A DNA stretch of 64,000 nucleotides from Ficedula albicollis (taxonomy: Eukaryota; Chordata; Aves; Passeriformes; Muscicapidae), in contig NC_021700.1 of NCBI RefSeq assembly GCF_000247815.1, forward strand, positions 22,957,208 through 23,021,207, in the 5' to 3' direction. The position numbers and the translations under genes were made by a program. A model generated the notes under the pieces. It saw nothing but the letters and a program-made list of their open reading frames with translations, ran no database searches and was not told where the DNA came from. Below, in pieces: positions 1 through 22,276 of the stretch. The number at the start of each line of letters is the position of its first letter. The first letter of the stretch is position 1.

Positions 1-3000
1 AGAAAGCAGGAGTCAGCACCCACTCAAATTGCTTCACAGGTGCTTTTAAGTACCAGTGAAAGCGTTTTGGGTGGATAGAAAAATGCCATTTTATTTTCTA
101 CATTGACAGCAGCATAAAAGATTGGCTTTACAAATTCTCTTGCACTGGATCTTGATTTTCCTCATTTTTTTTGCCTCTTATGATAACAGCAAAGCCAGAC
201 AATATATGTGCTCTGCATTGTATGCCTGCAGGTAAAGACTGTTTATCTGTATAAAGTAGGCAACTTCCTCCCAGAAATGCTTTTAGGAATCTACAAGGCA
301 AGTACTTAAATTCAAGAATGGGAGACTTGCCTTTGGAGACTCAGCAAGACAACTTTCCATTCACCTCAGGTTTGAGAGTGGAGCCCACCATGATCTCTCT
401 CCACAACAGCAAGCAATGCCTCTGTGAGAAGCCAGACTAAATGAATTACTTTTTCCAGCACAAATTGCTGTGACCCCAGAGGAGGTAAGGCGAGTCAGCA
501 GTCAGATCAGATCGTTTCTATTCATTAGGGGTGACTGTTCTAACGCATATATCCCACCAGAGAGCAGTACAAACTGAAGAATAATCAGTGCTCGTCCATC
601 GGGATTTTTCACATGCCTGCTTCTGCTGCACTTATCACAAGGTAAAATCTTATGAGGTAAAATCTTACGAGGTAAAATCTAACATCTCTTAGTACACCAG
701 ATTCCTTCTTACACCACACAGATCTCTTTCTAGGAGGATGGCATCTTCAGAAAAGACTGGTGCATCATCCTTATTAGCCTGCGACAAGTATTTTGCACTG
801 ACAGTTATCATTAGGAGCAATTGAGAGCATCGAGAAAATGCACTGGGTACTTCTGTGACCTGTTCCTTCAATTTAAAAGAATTTCAGAGAGTCTGGGGCT
901 CCGGCATGATCAGAACAAGACTATGCTACTTTCAGGGAATGTATTACATTAATGCTGGAACTCATGCAGTAAAGACAAATGGCAGAAATTGCATGGTTTG
1001 TTTCATCCTCATGACTCACCAAGGCCCTAAACACAAGACCACTTCAGCAAGGCACTGACAGAACAGCAGGCTGAAAATTTTGGATAAGAGATGTAATCTG
1101 ATGAATTGACTGATGAGAACACAAGCTCCTTAGACTTGAGTACAGGGGATGAGAAGATTGACTGAAGATGGATTGAAGAAAGTGACAAGATGGGAACTAA
1201 GAAAGGAGACAAATACGAAAGAAGTGAAAGGAAAAACAGGATAGAAGCAGAGGTAGGGGAAAAGAAGTAGGCACCTAAGCTTCCTAGGCAAGATTTACCA
1301 ATCTGTTCCTTAAAAGTAGCACACTGACATCTTTGATGTAAATCTGAAGCACAGACCACCAGAGAGGAGTTTTGAGCAAGGAGTTATAAGTGAGATGAAA
1401 AGAGGATATGCTAAGCTGCTCCTTGAAAGCTGTCTGCAGCACTGTGTAGATCAGTATGCCTTAAGCACAGTGATGGCCTGTACATGGCTCCTTCTTCTGT
1501 CTTCTGAAAAATGCCATGTAAGTCAGTATCCTTCCAAAGAAATTAGACCTTCTTTTTCACTATTTATCAGATTATTAAATAATAAAATAAAAAATAATTC
1601 CTAAACTCAATTAGACATTAGTTACATTGTGGTATAATGAGTAGACATGGAGTATTCATACTCTGGAGTATGGATTCCAGAGATATCTCCTAGGTATTTA
1701 GAGAACGTGTTGGGTCCAGACATTTGCAGATGAGGATCAGCAGCCAGAGTTCAGACTTAGGTCTCTTAAAATACAAAATTCTCCAAATCAGAATTTGGAT
1801 GCATGTTTAAGTCAGAGGGCAACAGCATGCTGCTTCTCAGTCATAATAGTGAGACAGAAAAATCTTGACTTCAAGCAGATCTGATCTGTAAAACAGTGAT
1901 CAGATTTTTGAATAGCATGCTCTGCTTGGTAATCTATTTCAGCCAGCTTTAAGCTGCCTAAGAATAAGAGCCCATCAGTTTTAGCTATGATTAAAGCTTA
2001 AAAACAGTTTTGCTGCTGCCAACAGAATATGCTGACAAGAAGGAATTCCATTTGATATGTTCTGAGCTAGATCCAACGGCAAAAGAAGCTGCATGCAAAG
2101 AAGAAATAGGTCTTGGTATCTGTTGCCTCTCCTCCCTAGAAGATAGGGTGAAGGGAGAGACTGAATACTGAGGGGTCTCCAGCAAGCACAGTAGTTTATC
2201 ATGCTTTAGATTTACTCTGCAAAAGCAAGGATGAGGAGAAAGTATGATCAGTGCTTAGCTTACAGCATACAGGTTATGTGTAGGAGAAGGCGAGGGAAAA
2301 TGCATCCTGACTGTGTTGGTGGAAGGCTGTTTCATTTCTGATTTCTTGTAACAAGCACTGCAGATGGATCTTCCTCAAGCTCACCTTAGGTAGTGAACCA
2401 TAATTTTGAAAGAAAAAGAAATCCACCTACAACTTTTCTAATGTCAGATAGTTTCTACTTTATATACACCTGCCCACTTTAGACATGATTTGAAATGTAA
2501 TAATGTCGTTATCAAAGCGTGAGGCGTCCTGGTCCTTAGATTAAATGGTATTCTATTTGCACTGTCCTCTCAATTTCTTGGTATCATTGACACAAAAGTT
2601 AGTGCACAGAAAGTCAAGAAGCATTTGAAGTAAATATTTTAAGTATCTCCTGTCAATCCATCTCATTGTAAGAGGAACCTGTAAGACTGAAAATCCACTC
2701 TTCAAATATCAGGTACATGCTATATAAAGCAGAACAAAAACGTCTTGCATGTTCCTTCACCTTTAACTTGCCAAGGAATATTATAGTAGCAGTTTTCTGC
2801 TAAATTTGTGATTTCTCTGGTTTTAGAGAAATCTGATGCTGTGTTTTCATGCCCATTTCACTCATCAGCATCCTCATTTATTTAAAGGAAACAGCATCTA
2901 GGGGATATTTTTTAATATCGCCTGAACCAAGCAAACTATAAGCCTTGCAGTGATTCACAACACCCTCTGTGCTATAATTGTCATTTCCACCCCCAAGATC

Positions 3001-3182
3001 CCACTGAAACAGTACCTCCAGAGCTGTGCTGCTGACTGATATGGAGTTAGGGTGAAAGTATTCAAGCTTCTCAAGATACATGAGGAAGCATACAGAAAGG
3101 GTGCACCACGAATGGAAAAAACCTCTTGAAGCTAAAAATAAAGAGCGAATAGCTCTGAGTTTGCTCCCAGCTGTGCTGCATG
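1..3182. other. CMYA5 intron (3' side), no gene recognised
   Basis: The sequence is AT-rich and unique-looking. I searched the minus strand by eye for the second half of FN3-2 and for SPRY motifs and saw none. A short triplet of GAGGTAAAATCTTA-like units is at about 637-680. Short ORFs here show no family features. Confidence 0.6.
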
Positions 3183-4488
3183 CCTCTCCTCTCCTCTCCT
3201 CTCCTCTCCTCTCCTCTCCTCTCCTCTCCTCTCCTCTCCTCTCCTCTCCTCTCCTCTCCTCTCCTCTCCTCTCCTCTCCTCTCCTCTCCTCTCCTCTCCT
3301 CTCCTCTCCTCTCCTCTCCTCTCCTCTCCTCTCCTCTCCTCTCCTCTCCTCTCCTCTCCTCTCCTCTCCTCTCCTCTCCTCTCCTCTCCTCTCCTCTCCT
3401 CTCCTCTCCTCTCCTCTCCTCTCCTCTCCTCTCCTCTCCTCTCCTCTCCTCTCCTCTCCTCTCCTCTCCTCTCCTCTCCTCTCCTCTCCTCTCCTCTCCT
3501 CTCCTCTCCTCTCCTCTCCTCTCCTCTCCTCTCCTCTCCTCTCCTCTCCTCTCCTCTCCTCTCCTCTCCTCTCCTCTCCTCTCCTCTCCTCTCCTCTCCT
3601 CTCCTCTCCTCTCCTCTCCTCTCCTCTCCTCTCCTCTCCTCTCCTCTCCTCTCCTCTCCTCTCCTCTCCTCTCCTCTCCTCTCCTCTCCTCTCCTCTCCT
3701 CTCCTCTCCTCTCCTCTCCTCTCCTCTCCTCTCCTCTCCTCTCCTCTCCTCTCCTCTCCTCTCCTCTCCTCTCCTCTCCTCTCCTCTCCTCTCCTCTCCT
3801 CTCCTCTCCTCTCCTCTCCTCTCCTCTCCTCTCCTCTCCTCTCCTCTCCTCTCCTCTCCTCTCCTCTCCTCTCCTCTCCTCTCCTCTCCTCTCCTCTCCT
3901 CTCCTCTCCTCTCCTCTCCTCTCCTCTCCTCTCCTCTCCTCTCCTCTCCTCTCCTCTCCTCTCCTCTCCTCTCCTCTCCTCTCCTCTCCTCTCCTCTCCT
4001 CTCCTCTCCTCTCCTCTCCTCTCCTCTCCTCTCCTCTCCTCTCCTCTCCTCTCCTCTCCTCTCCTCTCCTCTCCTCTCCTCTCCTCTCCTCTCCTCTCCT
4101 CTCCTCTCCTCTCCTCTCCTCTCCTCTCCTCTCCTCTCCTCTCCTCTCCTCTCCTCTCCTCTCCTCTCCTCTCCTCTCCTCTCCTCTCCTCTCCTCTCCT
4201 CTCCTCTCCTCTCCTCTCCTCTCCTCTCCTCTCCTCTCCTCTCCTCTCCTCTCCTCTCCTCTCCTCTCCTCTCCTCTCCTCTCCTCTCCTCTCCTCTCCT
4301 CTCCTCTCCTCTCCTCTCCTCTCCTCTCCTCTCCTCTCCTCTCCTCTCCTCTCCTCTCCTCTCCTCTCCTCTCCTCTCCTCTCCTCTCCTCTCCTCTCCT
4401 CTCCTCTCCTCTCCTCTCCTCTCCTCTCCTCTCCTCTCCTCTCCTCTCCTCTCCTCTCCTCTCCTCTCCTCTCCTCTCCTCTCCTCTC
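3183..4488. repeat. (CTCCT)n pentanucleotide array, about 261 copies
   Basis: An uninterrupted polypyrimidine array of about 1.3 kb on the plus strand (polypurine AGGAG on the CMYA5 sense strand). Its period of five leaves all frames open, which creates long artificial ORFs of Leu/Ser/Pro or Arg/Gly/Glu. It lies in the CMYA5 intron after exon 9. Such tracts can form triplex DNA. Confidence 0.98.
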
Positions 4489-5374
4489 ATTAGGTCGTCA
4501 AAACACCCCCTGCTTGCTGCTATTGCTAATTGGTAGAGTTAGAGGGAAGGAAGGTTATGCATTTCCAATATCCTGTTTCCTGAGCTACAGGAATTGTCAT
4601 GCGGGCAAAGAAAGAGGAGAGAGGCTTGCTCCTCTTGTTCAGCATTAGATTTGCTCCATGAGGAAACTGAAAATTTCACTTCCTAGAAGTGCCGGTCATG
4701 AGAGGATGACATTCAGTAGCTTCCACTTTCACAAGCTCACCACATACTGCACCTATTTCTGCCTCCCTGAGTCTTATGGATTTCTCATGATGTGACACAG
4801 GCTTTCCATCTGAACAGCCTACATACCTAATCCCTGGACTACATTTCTCACAGCTTTCCATCTTCCACCCACAACTCCATTGACTTCTCAGCACAAAGAG
4901 GCTGAACAGTAAGAAAATAGCAGAGCTCTTGAAACTGAAAGAAACATTTTAAAGCATCACTCATAAAGATTCTGGAAAAAGATTCAACCTGGGAAGGAGC
5001 TTTGAAATTACTGCCGAAGGCCGGGGACTCATTTTTGCGGAAGATTTAAGATGATTTTATATGATGATTTACATGTCCCTCAGCTGGCAAAATGGAAAGG
5101 AGAAAGGAGAAGGGAAAATGTAGATGTGGGTGGAGGTTTTTTGGTTGGTTGATTGGTTGGTTTTTTTGTGTGTTTTGGTTGGTTAGGATTTAGTAGTTTT
5201 TTGTTTGTTTTGGTTTGTTTTGGTTTTTGACAGTATTTGAAAGGAAACTTTAGTGAGGTTTCATTTCCAAATGTGTTTCATATTCTCTCCCTGGGGAACT
5301 GGGATTGCCCCTAAGATGTTCTTGAAGTTACTAAAAATCATCCTGGGCAACTGACTCTTGGGGGGGGGTGCTCT

Positions 5375-5448
5375 TCTTGATCAGGGTTGTTGCTTTAGAT
5401 GATCTCCAAAGGTCTCTTCCAACCTGAACCATACCATTATTCTGTGGC
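5375..5448 (+). mobile_element. CR1 LINE 3' end fragment
   Basis: The text GATGATCTCCAAAGGTCTCT, then CCAACCTGAACCAT, then ATTCTGTGG is the CR1 3' terminal consensus. Only the end is preserved. Confidence 0.85.
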
Positions 5449-7251
5449 ATGCTGAAGTTTGCATGGACCTGACTCAGACCAGTCTCTAGCTGTTCAATGA
5501 GGGCGTTTCTCCCTGTTTACTCCCTTGGCAGTGTCCTTTACTTTGGGTGAGCTTCCAGAATGACATCTGTGAAAGCAGCCTTTAGGGATGGGATCATGCT
5601 GCCCTCTCCAGAACTTTTCTAGAATGCTCTTACCTGACCTCTGCTTTCACACTATGCCCACAGCAGCAACTGAATGAACCTTCTAGGGCTGCTGAGAAAC
5701 GTGTTTGAACTCCCACCCAGGGACTGGGAAATTGCTTAGCTCCAGGGCTGCTGCAAGCACAAAAGACACAGGCTGTCTGAGAGGGCTCCACATTTGGCTG
5801 ACCCCCAAGATGCATGCTGCTCAGGAAACCTGCAACGGACAAACTCCAGGCTTTCAAGGAAAACAAAACCAGAAGAATCTGTAAAATTTGAGACCAAAAT
5901 TCTGGGTGTGCATAGAATCAGAGTTTTATTCTACCTTATATAGGTACTTGGCTTTTAGTCAAGTTGATTGACTTCTATTCAAGCTGATTTCTAATTCTAA
6001 ATTGCACCTTTGGGGGCCTTGGATACAAGTGATACAGGCAGCGTTCTCTATCTACCAGTGGGCTTTTTTCCCCTCAACCTTATGTAAAATCTTAAACAGA
6101 AATCTTTAAAAAATTTCTCCATCACTATAACAACTTGCGACACTACAGAAGATTTCCAGGTTATTCTAAGAGGGATGATTTAGGAAAAAGAAAGAGGGAA
6201 ATAGTTTTTAGGGAAAGTAAGTGGTGAAACATTGTCTTTGACACACAAAAAGAGGCCAAAGCCCTTCTACAAATAGAGAATTTTAAACTATAGCAATTCT
6301 GAGAAAATTCATTATTTAGTCCTGTGGAAAGTTTTCACACTTGTCACAGTTAAAGGCCAGCTTCTGCTGACAGGGAGGCCAAAAAGTCAAATGTGACTCA
6401 GTATAATTATAAACACGTTACATTTTACACAAGGTCGCTCAAGAAAGCAAAGGGGTCTGTTCTGGAAGCTTTTTTGCCACATTTATCACCACACAAGCAA
6501 ACACTTGGTGTTGCCAACACCTTGCTCATGGATTACAGAAATCAGCAGAGTTTCTGGTTTAGTTTTGAGAAAAAAAGTCAATTTCAGATAACAGCACAGA
6601 AACTTGAGGGCAAACAACCAGCATATGTTTCAGGAGCAGCACCATTATCTTTGACCAACAGTGACTTTGGCAGGTTGACAGGGACCTGACGGCCTCATGA
6701 AATATGTACGAAACAGAGCAAGCCCCTCCAACAGGCAGGAGAACTGGGCGAGATCTCTCCTTGATTGCAGTAATGCAGCACACTGGTACTGCATGATAAA
6801 AAGTCTCCCACCCACACAAAAAATTTTAATTTCAGTTTCCAGCCTACTTTTGTAAGGAGCAAGGCATTCACAATTTCACAGTTGTACTTCTCTCTTACAA
6901 AGCTATGAACACCTCAGTCCACTCAACTAATTTTGACTGCAGGGCATGAAGCCCTTCCCTCCTCTTCATGGAGCTCTTCCCTCTCTACCCCATCTCCATG
7001 ATGCGCACCTTAACTAGCCCATAGGTGAAGACCTTAATCAGGCTTCCCAGGAGGTGGAAAAGACAACCTCATCTGGGCTGAGACTCTTCCACAGGGTCCT
7101 GTAGGGCAAGTCATCTCTCTCCACTTCAGAAAACTTCTCAGATCTTTGCAATTACATTATGCTGGAATATTGTCTCTGTTTTTAAAAGGCGAACAAAGAC
7201 CCCCAAGCCCTAAGGACACACAGGCCACCATGTAACTCCCTGCCCACAGCT

Positions 7252-7321
7252 TAGGGGCTGGAACTAGATGAACTTTAAGGTCTCTTCCAACCAAGTCTAT
7301 TCTAAGATTCTATGATTCTGC
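7252..7321 (+). mobile_element. CR1 LINE 3' end fragment
   Basis: It carries AGGTCTCTTCCAACCAAG and then ATTCTAAGATTCTATGATTC, a CR1 3' end in plus orientation. A short, truncated copy. Confidence 0.85.
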
Positions 7322-7901
7322 AACAATTTTCACTGCATTTCAGCACAGTGCACAGTTACACAGCTCAGGGGTGCCAACATCCCTCCTTGTCCTCTCTTCT
7401 ATGCAGCACAGGCTTAGCACAGGGGAAACCAGAGAGGGTCTGGCATGAGTAGCCACTGCCTCGAATTTCAAAGCCACTCTTGGAGCCCTGTGGCATGCCC
7501 ACACAGCCAGACAGCACAGAGCTCAGCTGTGCGTTGTGAGATTCTGCATGCACGTCCAGACAGCACAGATGGGTCACCACTATCACCCTTGCTTTGCCCA
7601 GAGATGAGTTCTGTCTTGCTCTCCACAAAGCCAAGAGCAAACCGGGCCATGCCGCTCCTTCACTCGCCTTTCCGTGGAGCTGCCCTGCTCTGCCTTGCCG
7701 AAATTGCTTCCCCGCCCAGCACAGCCCCCAAACTTCTGGCTGATGGCAGACAGCGCTACATCTCCACGGTGTTGGCCTCATATGAAAGGGATTGTCCGGT
7801 TAAGCAGAATAAAAAGGAAGTATTTTTATGTTTCAGCCTAATCTCACAGATTAGCGCCTGCCCCTTAAATTGCTCAGCACACAGAAGCAGATTTCTTCCT
7901 A

Positions 7902-18706
<10,805 letters not shown>

Positions 18707-18729
18707 CTTTTATTCAATTCTTTAGATGA
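18707..18729 (-). CDS. CMYA5: CMYA5 exon 5: 23-nt microexon
   Basis: The 23-nt microexon typical of TRIM-family genes is needed here, because joining exon 4 directly to exon 6 shifts the frame into a stop. The candidate is exactly 23 nt and encodes SSKELNK plus AG of a split Arg completed by exon 6 (AG|G). It follows a strong pyrimidine tract and AG (CCCTTCTCTAG) and is followed by GTACAT. Mammalian CMYA5 has SFEEINE-R at this position, so S, E, N and R align and Leu replaces Ile. It covers residues 3851-3858. It is too short for routine ORF or homology searches. Confidence 0.85.
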
Positions 18730-19879
18730 CTAGAGAAGGGAAAAGAAATGTGTTAACAGTTTTCAAAACCCCCAAAGTTGAAAAGCCAGTCATGATCATC
18801 TAACAGTCTTTCTACTCTCCACAGACATGAAACACACATCTTTATTGACTTGATGTTGTGTGGAATGCTGCTCATTCACACCAGCTGAGAATTTATTTCC
18901 TTAAGAATATTTCATTTCAAAGCTCTGGCTCAGCAGGGTATTAGAGTATAAATCTCGTTTTAAGTGCCTGAGGGGTCAGTATTCAAAATCTAGGTTTAAA
19001 GACAGAGCATAATCAAGTACTTTCTTAAACCAGGACTTTCAGAGAAAGAAAACACTTGCTCATTAAAAATAGTTAAATCCAAATTCTGGCTAAAGTGTCC
19101 TTCATAACTTCACATTACTAGAAGCCATGTGAGATTTGTACTTGTGGAACGAGGATTTGTCCCACGCCCCAGGAATCTTCAGCTAATGTTTCCTGGCCTG
19201 TGAACAAAAAAGTTCCTGTCCTTTATCACTAAAAGAAGGGAGCAAGGAAATCCAATAATTTTGACACACTCACAAAACAATTACAGATTACAAAATTATC
19301 GTTTTGCCAAAGCACCAATCCTCACAAAATCATGAAAATTTAGATTTTTCATCCATCCCAAAATAGCCAATCTACCACAACATTTACTTGGTTACAGGAT
19401 ACTACAACATTTTGTGGCAGAGAGCAGGAAAGGAAACAAAATATTGATCCATCATTTCTGTAGCTGCTAGGGCATATATGGACTGGACATTTGTATTTCA
19501 AAAGCTGGTTTATTTTGAATGAGTGAACAGTTTTCAGACAGTAATTTGACCTTTCTATTTCTGGCATTCCAAGATAGTTTATCTGCATCTCTCAGACCAT
19601 ATGCTAATTCCAAAATGGGTGTAGATTATTTTCCCAGAAACTCCGTCTTCTTTGAGACTAGTAATACATTTGTGGCGAGAAGAAAGTACTATGGCTCACT
19701 TAAGGACAAGTCTTGCACCACAAGAACAGTATTGAAGGACCAGCACCACCCTCTGAACAAAGTTTAAGACTAATGACTGTATGAGTTAATAGCTCCAGTC
19801 CTGCAGATTCATTGGAGATGTTTTTAACATCCAGGAAGGACCATTAGAGACATGCACGTCACATGCACAGCCCTCAGCC

Positions 19880-20546
19880 TATGTCACTGCTGCGGTTTCA
19901 CCTCAGCCATCAACCAACACAGCCCCTCACTGTTTTTCAACAGTAATTATTTATCACAGCCTCAGTAATTTGAGTGTATAAATACTGTCCATCTACTCAT
20001 TAAAAAACACCCCAAAACAACAACAACAAAACTCCAAAACAACAATACACAAAAAAAACCCTACAGCCCAGAAACTATTTTACTTTTCAATGACATTTTC
20101 CTGTATCAAAGATCACTTTCTTGTTGTTTATTATTATAAATAATACATATTTTATTTTGCATATGGTAAAATACCTAAATACTCTAACATCTCTTACTTC
20201 TCAGTTATTAATTCTAGGTATATTATCAAACTGTCTTTTCACCTTCTTAAAAAACAAACAGAACCATTTCAGTAGCATGTCACATTTTTGTCCTGTGCAT
20301 CTTCTCTATATTTCTGAGAATTCTCACATCAAAACCAAATGATCCAGCAGTTTCAGAGTGGAATAGCTGAACTAGAAGTATTTAGGTATCTTAAAAAAAA
20401 AAAAAATCATTGAAACTCTAGATACAGATGTCTTTTCCTAACTAATATCATAAAAGCTACAGCATGAAAGTCAATTTTACTTACATTTAGGAAAACAAAT
20501 CCATCCACTTCATCTGTTTCTTTTACTGTTGTCTCCAAAGTTTCCT
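19880..20546. repeat. Tandem duplication, copy A (667 bp)
   Basis: It matches 20601-21267 at an offset of 721 bp, including a 14-base A run; I saw no mismatch. It contains CMYA5 intron 4 sequence and the end of exon 4. Identity this high means very recent duplication or an assembly artefact. Confidence 0.97.
20485..20546 (-). pseudogene. Duplicated 3' fragment of CMYA5 exon 4
   Basis: This is an exact copy of the last 62 bp of exon 4 with its donor site GTAAG intact, lying downstream of the real exon in transcript order. It came with the 667-bp duplication. The new junction places an AG (GACGCAG|GAAACT) exactly at a codon boundary, so a 60-nt exon (20485-20544) could be spliced in frame and would repeat 20 coiled-coil residues. 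The upstream sequence is purine-rich, a poor acceptor, so use is uncertain. Confidence 0.8.
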
Positions 20547-20600
20547 GCGTCACTGCTGCGGTTTCACCCCAGCCATCAACCAACACAGCCCCTCACTGTT

Positions 20601-21267
20601 TATGTCACTGCTGCGGTTTCACCTCAGCCATCAACCAACACAGCCCCTCACTGTTTTTCAACAGTAATTATTTATCACAGCCTCAGTAATTTGAGTGTAT
20701 AAATACTGTCCATCTACTCATTAAAAAACACCCCAAAACAACAACAACAAAACTCCAAAACAACAATACACAAAAAAAACCCTACAGCCCAGAAACTATT
20801 TTACTTTTCAATGACATTTTCCTGTATCAAAGATCACTTTCTTGTTGTTTATTATTATAAATAATACATATTTTATTTTGCATATGGTAAAATACCTAAA
20901 TACTCTAACATCTCTTACTTCTCAGTTATTAATTCTAGGTATATTATCAAACTGTCTTTTCACCTTCTTAAAAAACAAACAGAACCATTTCAGTAGCATG
21001 TCACATTTTTGTCCTGTGCATCTTCTCTATATTTCTGAGAATTCTCACATCAAAACCAAATGATCCAGCAGTTTCAGAGTGGAATAGCTGAACTAGAAGT
21101 ATTTAGGTATCTTAAAAAAAAAAAAAATCATTGAAACTCTAGATACAGATGTCTTTTCCTAACTAATATCATAAAAGCTACAGCATGAAAGTCAATTTTA
21201 CTTACATTTAGGAAAACAAATCCATCCACTTCATCTGTTTCTTTTACTGTTGTCTCCAAAGTTTCCT
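20601..21267. repeat. Tandem duplication, copy B (667 bp)
   Basis: This copy adjoins the genuine exon 4 and is probably the parental sequence on the exon side. The 54 bp between the copies (20547-20600) is mostly a third partial copy of the unit start, differing by one base (CCCC for CCTC). Confidence 0.97.
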
Positions 21268-21439
21268 TTGCTGAATCAACAGTTTGCTGGAAATTTACCA
21301 TTTGCTCATACAGGTACTCCATTTTCATCTTCTTCACTTCCTCGAAGTTCTCTGATTTTTCATCATATTGTGCTATCACTTTCTTAAGCATCTCTTCATT
21401 TTGCTTTTCCAGTAAGTCTGCATTTTTCTTACAGTTTTC
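21206..21439 (-). CDS. CMYA5: CMYA5 exon 4: main coiled coil
   Basis: The exon has 234 bp and 78 codons (residues 3773-3850), phase 0 at both ends. It starts ENCKKNADLLEKQNEEM and ends VDGFVFLN. The acceptor is ATCCTGCAG|GAAAAC and the donor CTAAAT|GTAAGT. It is very rich in Glu and Lys with heptad periodicity, the dimerising coiled coil of TRIM-like proteins. The last 62 bp of this exon, together with its donor and following intron, are duplicated at 19880-20546. Confidence 0.96.
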
Positions 21440-22180
21440 CTGCAGGATAAAATGACAACATTTAATGAATACACAGAAATTCTCAATTACCCATACATGA
21501 GCCATCCACCAGATTAATCCTGGCACATTGACAATAAGACAATTTTATTTCTGCAGGCAAACTCCTCTGGGAGAAATATCTCTAGAGAAATACATCAAAA
21601 ACAACAACAGAAGGTTTTTGTTTTGTTTTTGGTTTTTTGTTTCATTTTGTTTTGGTTTTGGGGGGTTTTTTGTTGTTTTTTTGGGTTTTGTTTTTTGGTG
21701 GTTTTTTTTTTTTTACTGTTAGGGCTTAAAGTTAAACTTTAATATTTGATTACTGAGATAGGAAATCTGACCAAAAAATAGCTAAAACTGCATAATTACA
21801 ACTGGAGTAAATACAGTTCTCAAGGATTAAGAACTTGGGCAATTAGAACTTAAGATACTGGTCAACTAATTTAGATGCTTTGCATGGGATTCTACATAAA
21901 GACACAGTCTGAGCTTTTTATATGTATAAACAAAATTAAGGTTACTTTTTCATTCAGTGTTTGACAGTTACATATTTCACTTTGGAGGAAGAAAAAGATT
22001 GCTTTTTTGCACATTACTGCAAAGTTAACACCTTCCAGTGAACTTCAGAGAAGTCAATTTGAGGACTAGAGAAGCAGTCCATTTTAGTGGAAGCAATGAT
22101 GCTGCACAACAAGGCAAGCATATTTTAGAAGTAATCTTGTAGAGGGAAAGAAAACTAGTGTGATAAAACACTGGACTTAC

Positions 22181-22276
22181 CTCAACTGAGTTAAATCGCA
22201 ATTCAATATCACTCACAAACTCTTCAATCTTCATTGACTTTTCTTCCAGTGCTGCTAGCAATTTACTTAACTGATC
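22181..22276 (-). CDS. CMYA5: CMYA5 exon 3: first coiled-coil segment
   Basis: The exon has 96 bp and 32 codons, phase 0 at both ends. It reads DQLSKLLAALEEKSMKIEEF, then ends in NSVE. The acceptor is AAATTTCAG|GATCAG and the donor GTTGAG|GTAAGT. The length equals that of the mammalian orthologous exon. The heptad-like spacing of Leu, Ile, Phe and Val fits the start of the TRIM-type coiled coil that follows the B-box. It covers residues 3741-3772. Confidence 0.95.

Larger units (their letters stand above)
18730..21205. other. CMYA5 intron 4, disrupted by the tandem duplication
   Basis: The intron between exon 4 and the microexon. Its upper third is the 667-bp duplication and linker. An A-rich AAC simple stretch at about 20000-20056 is copied at about 20721-20777. 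No other element was recognised. Confidence 0.7.

Noticed and set aside
3080..4648. Long plus-strand ORF of Leu-Leu-Ser-Ser-Pro repeats and its minus-strand counterpart
   Set aside because: It is a by-product of the CTCCT array, which has no stop codon in any frame; flanks show no gene features.
19540..19575. Candidate microexon ending MPEIE-R in intron 4
   Set aside because: It resembles the expected EEINER, but the donor would be GTCAAA and no acceptor gives 23 nt; the 18707-18729 candidate fits in every respect.
20121..21063. Two identical 73-codon plus-strand ORFs
   Set aside because: They are duplicate readings of CMYA5 intron 4 within the tandem duplication, antisense, with no family features.
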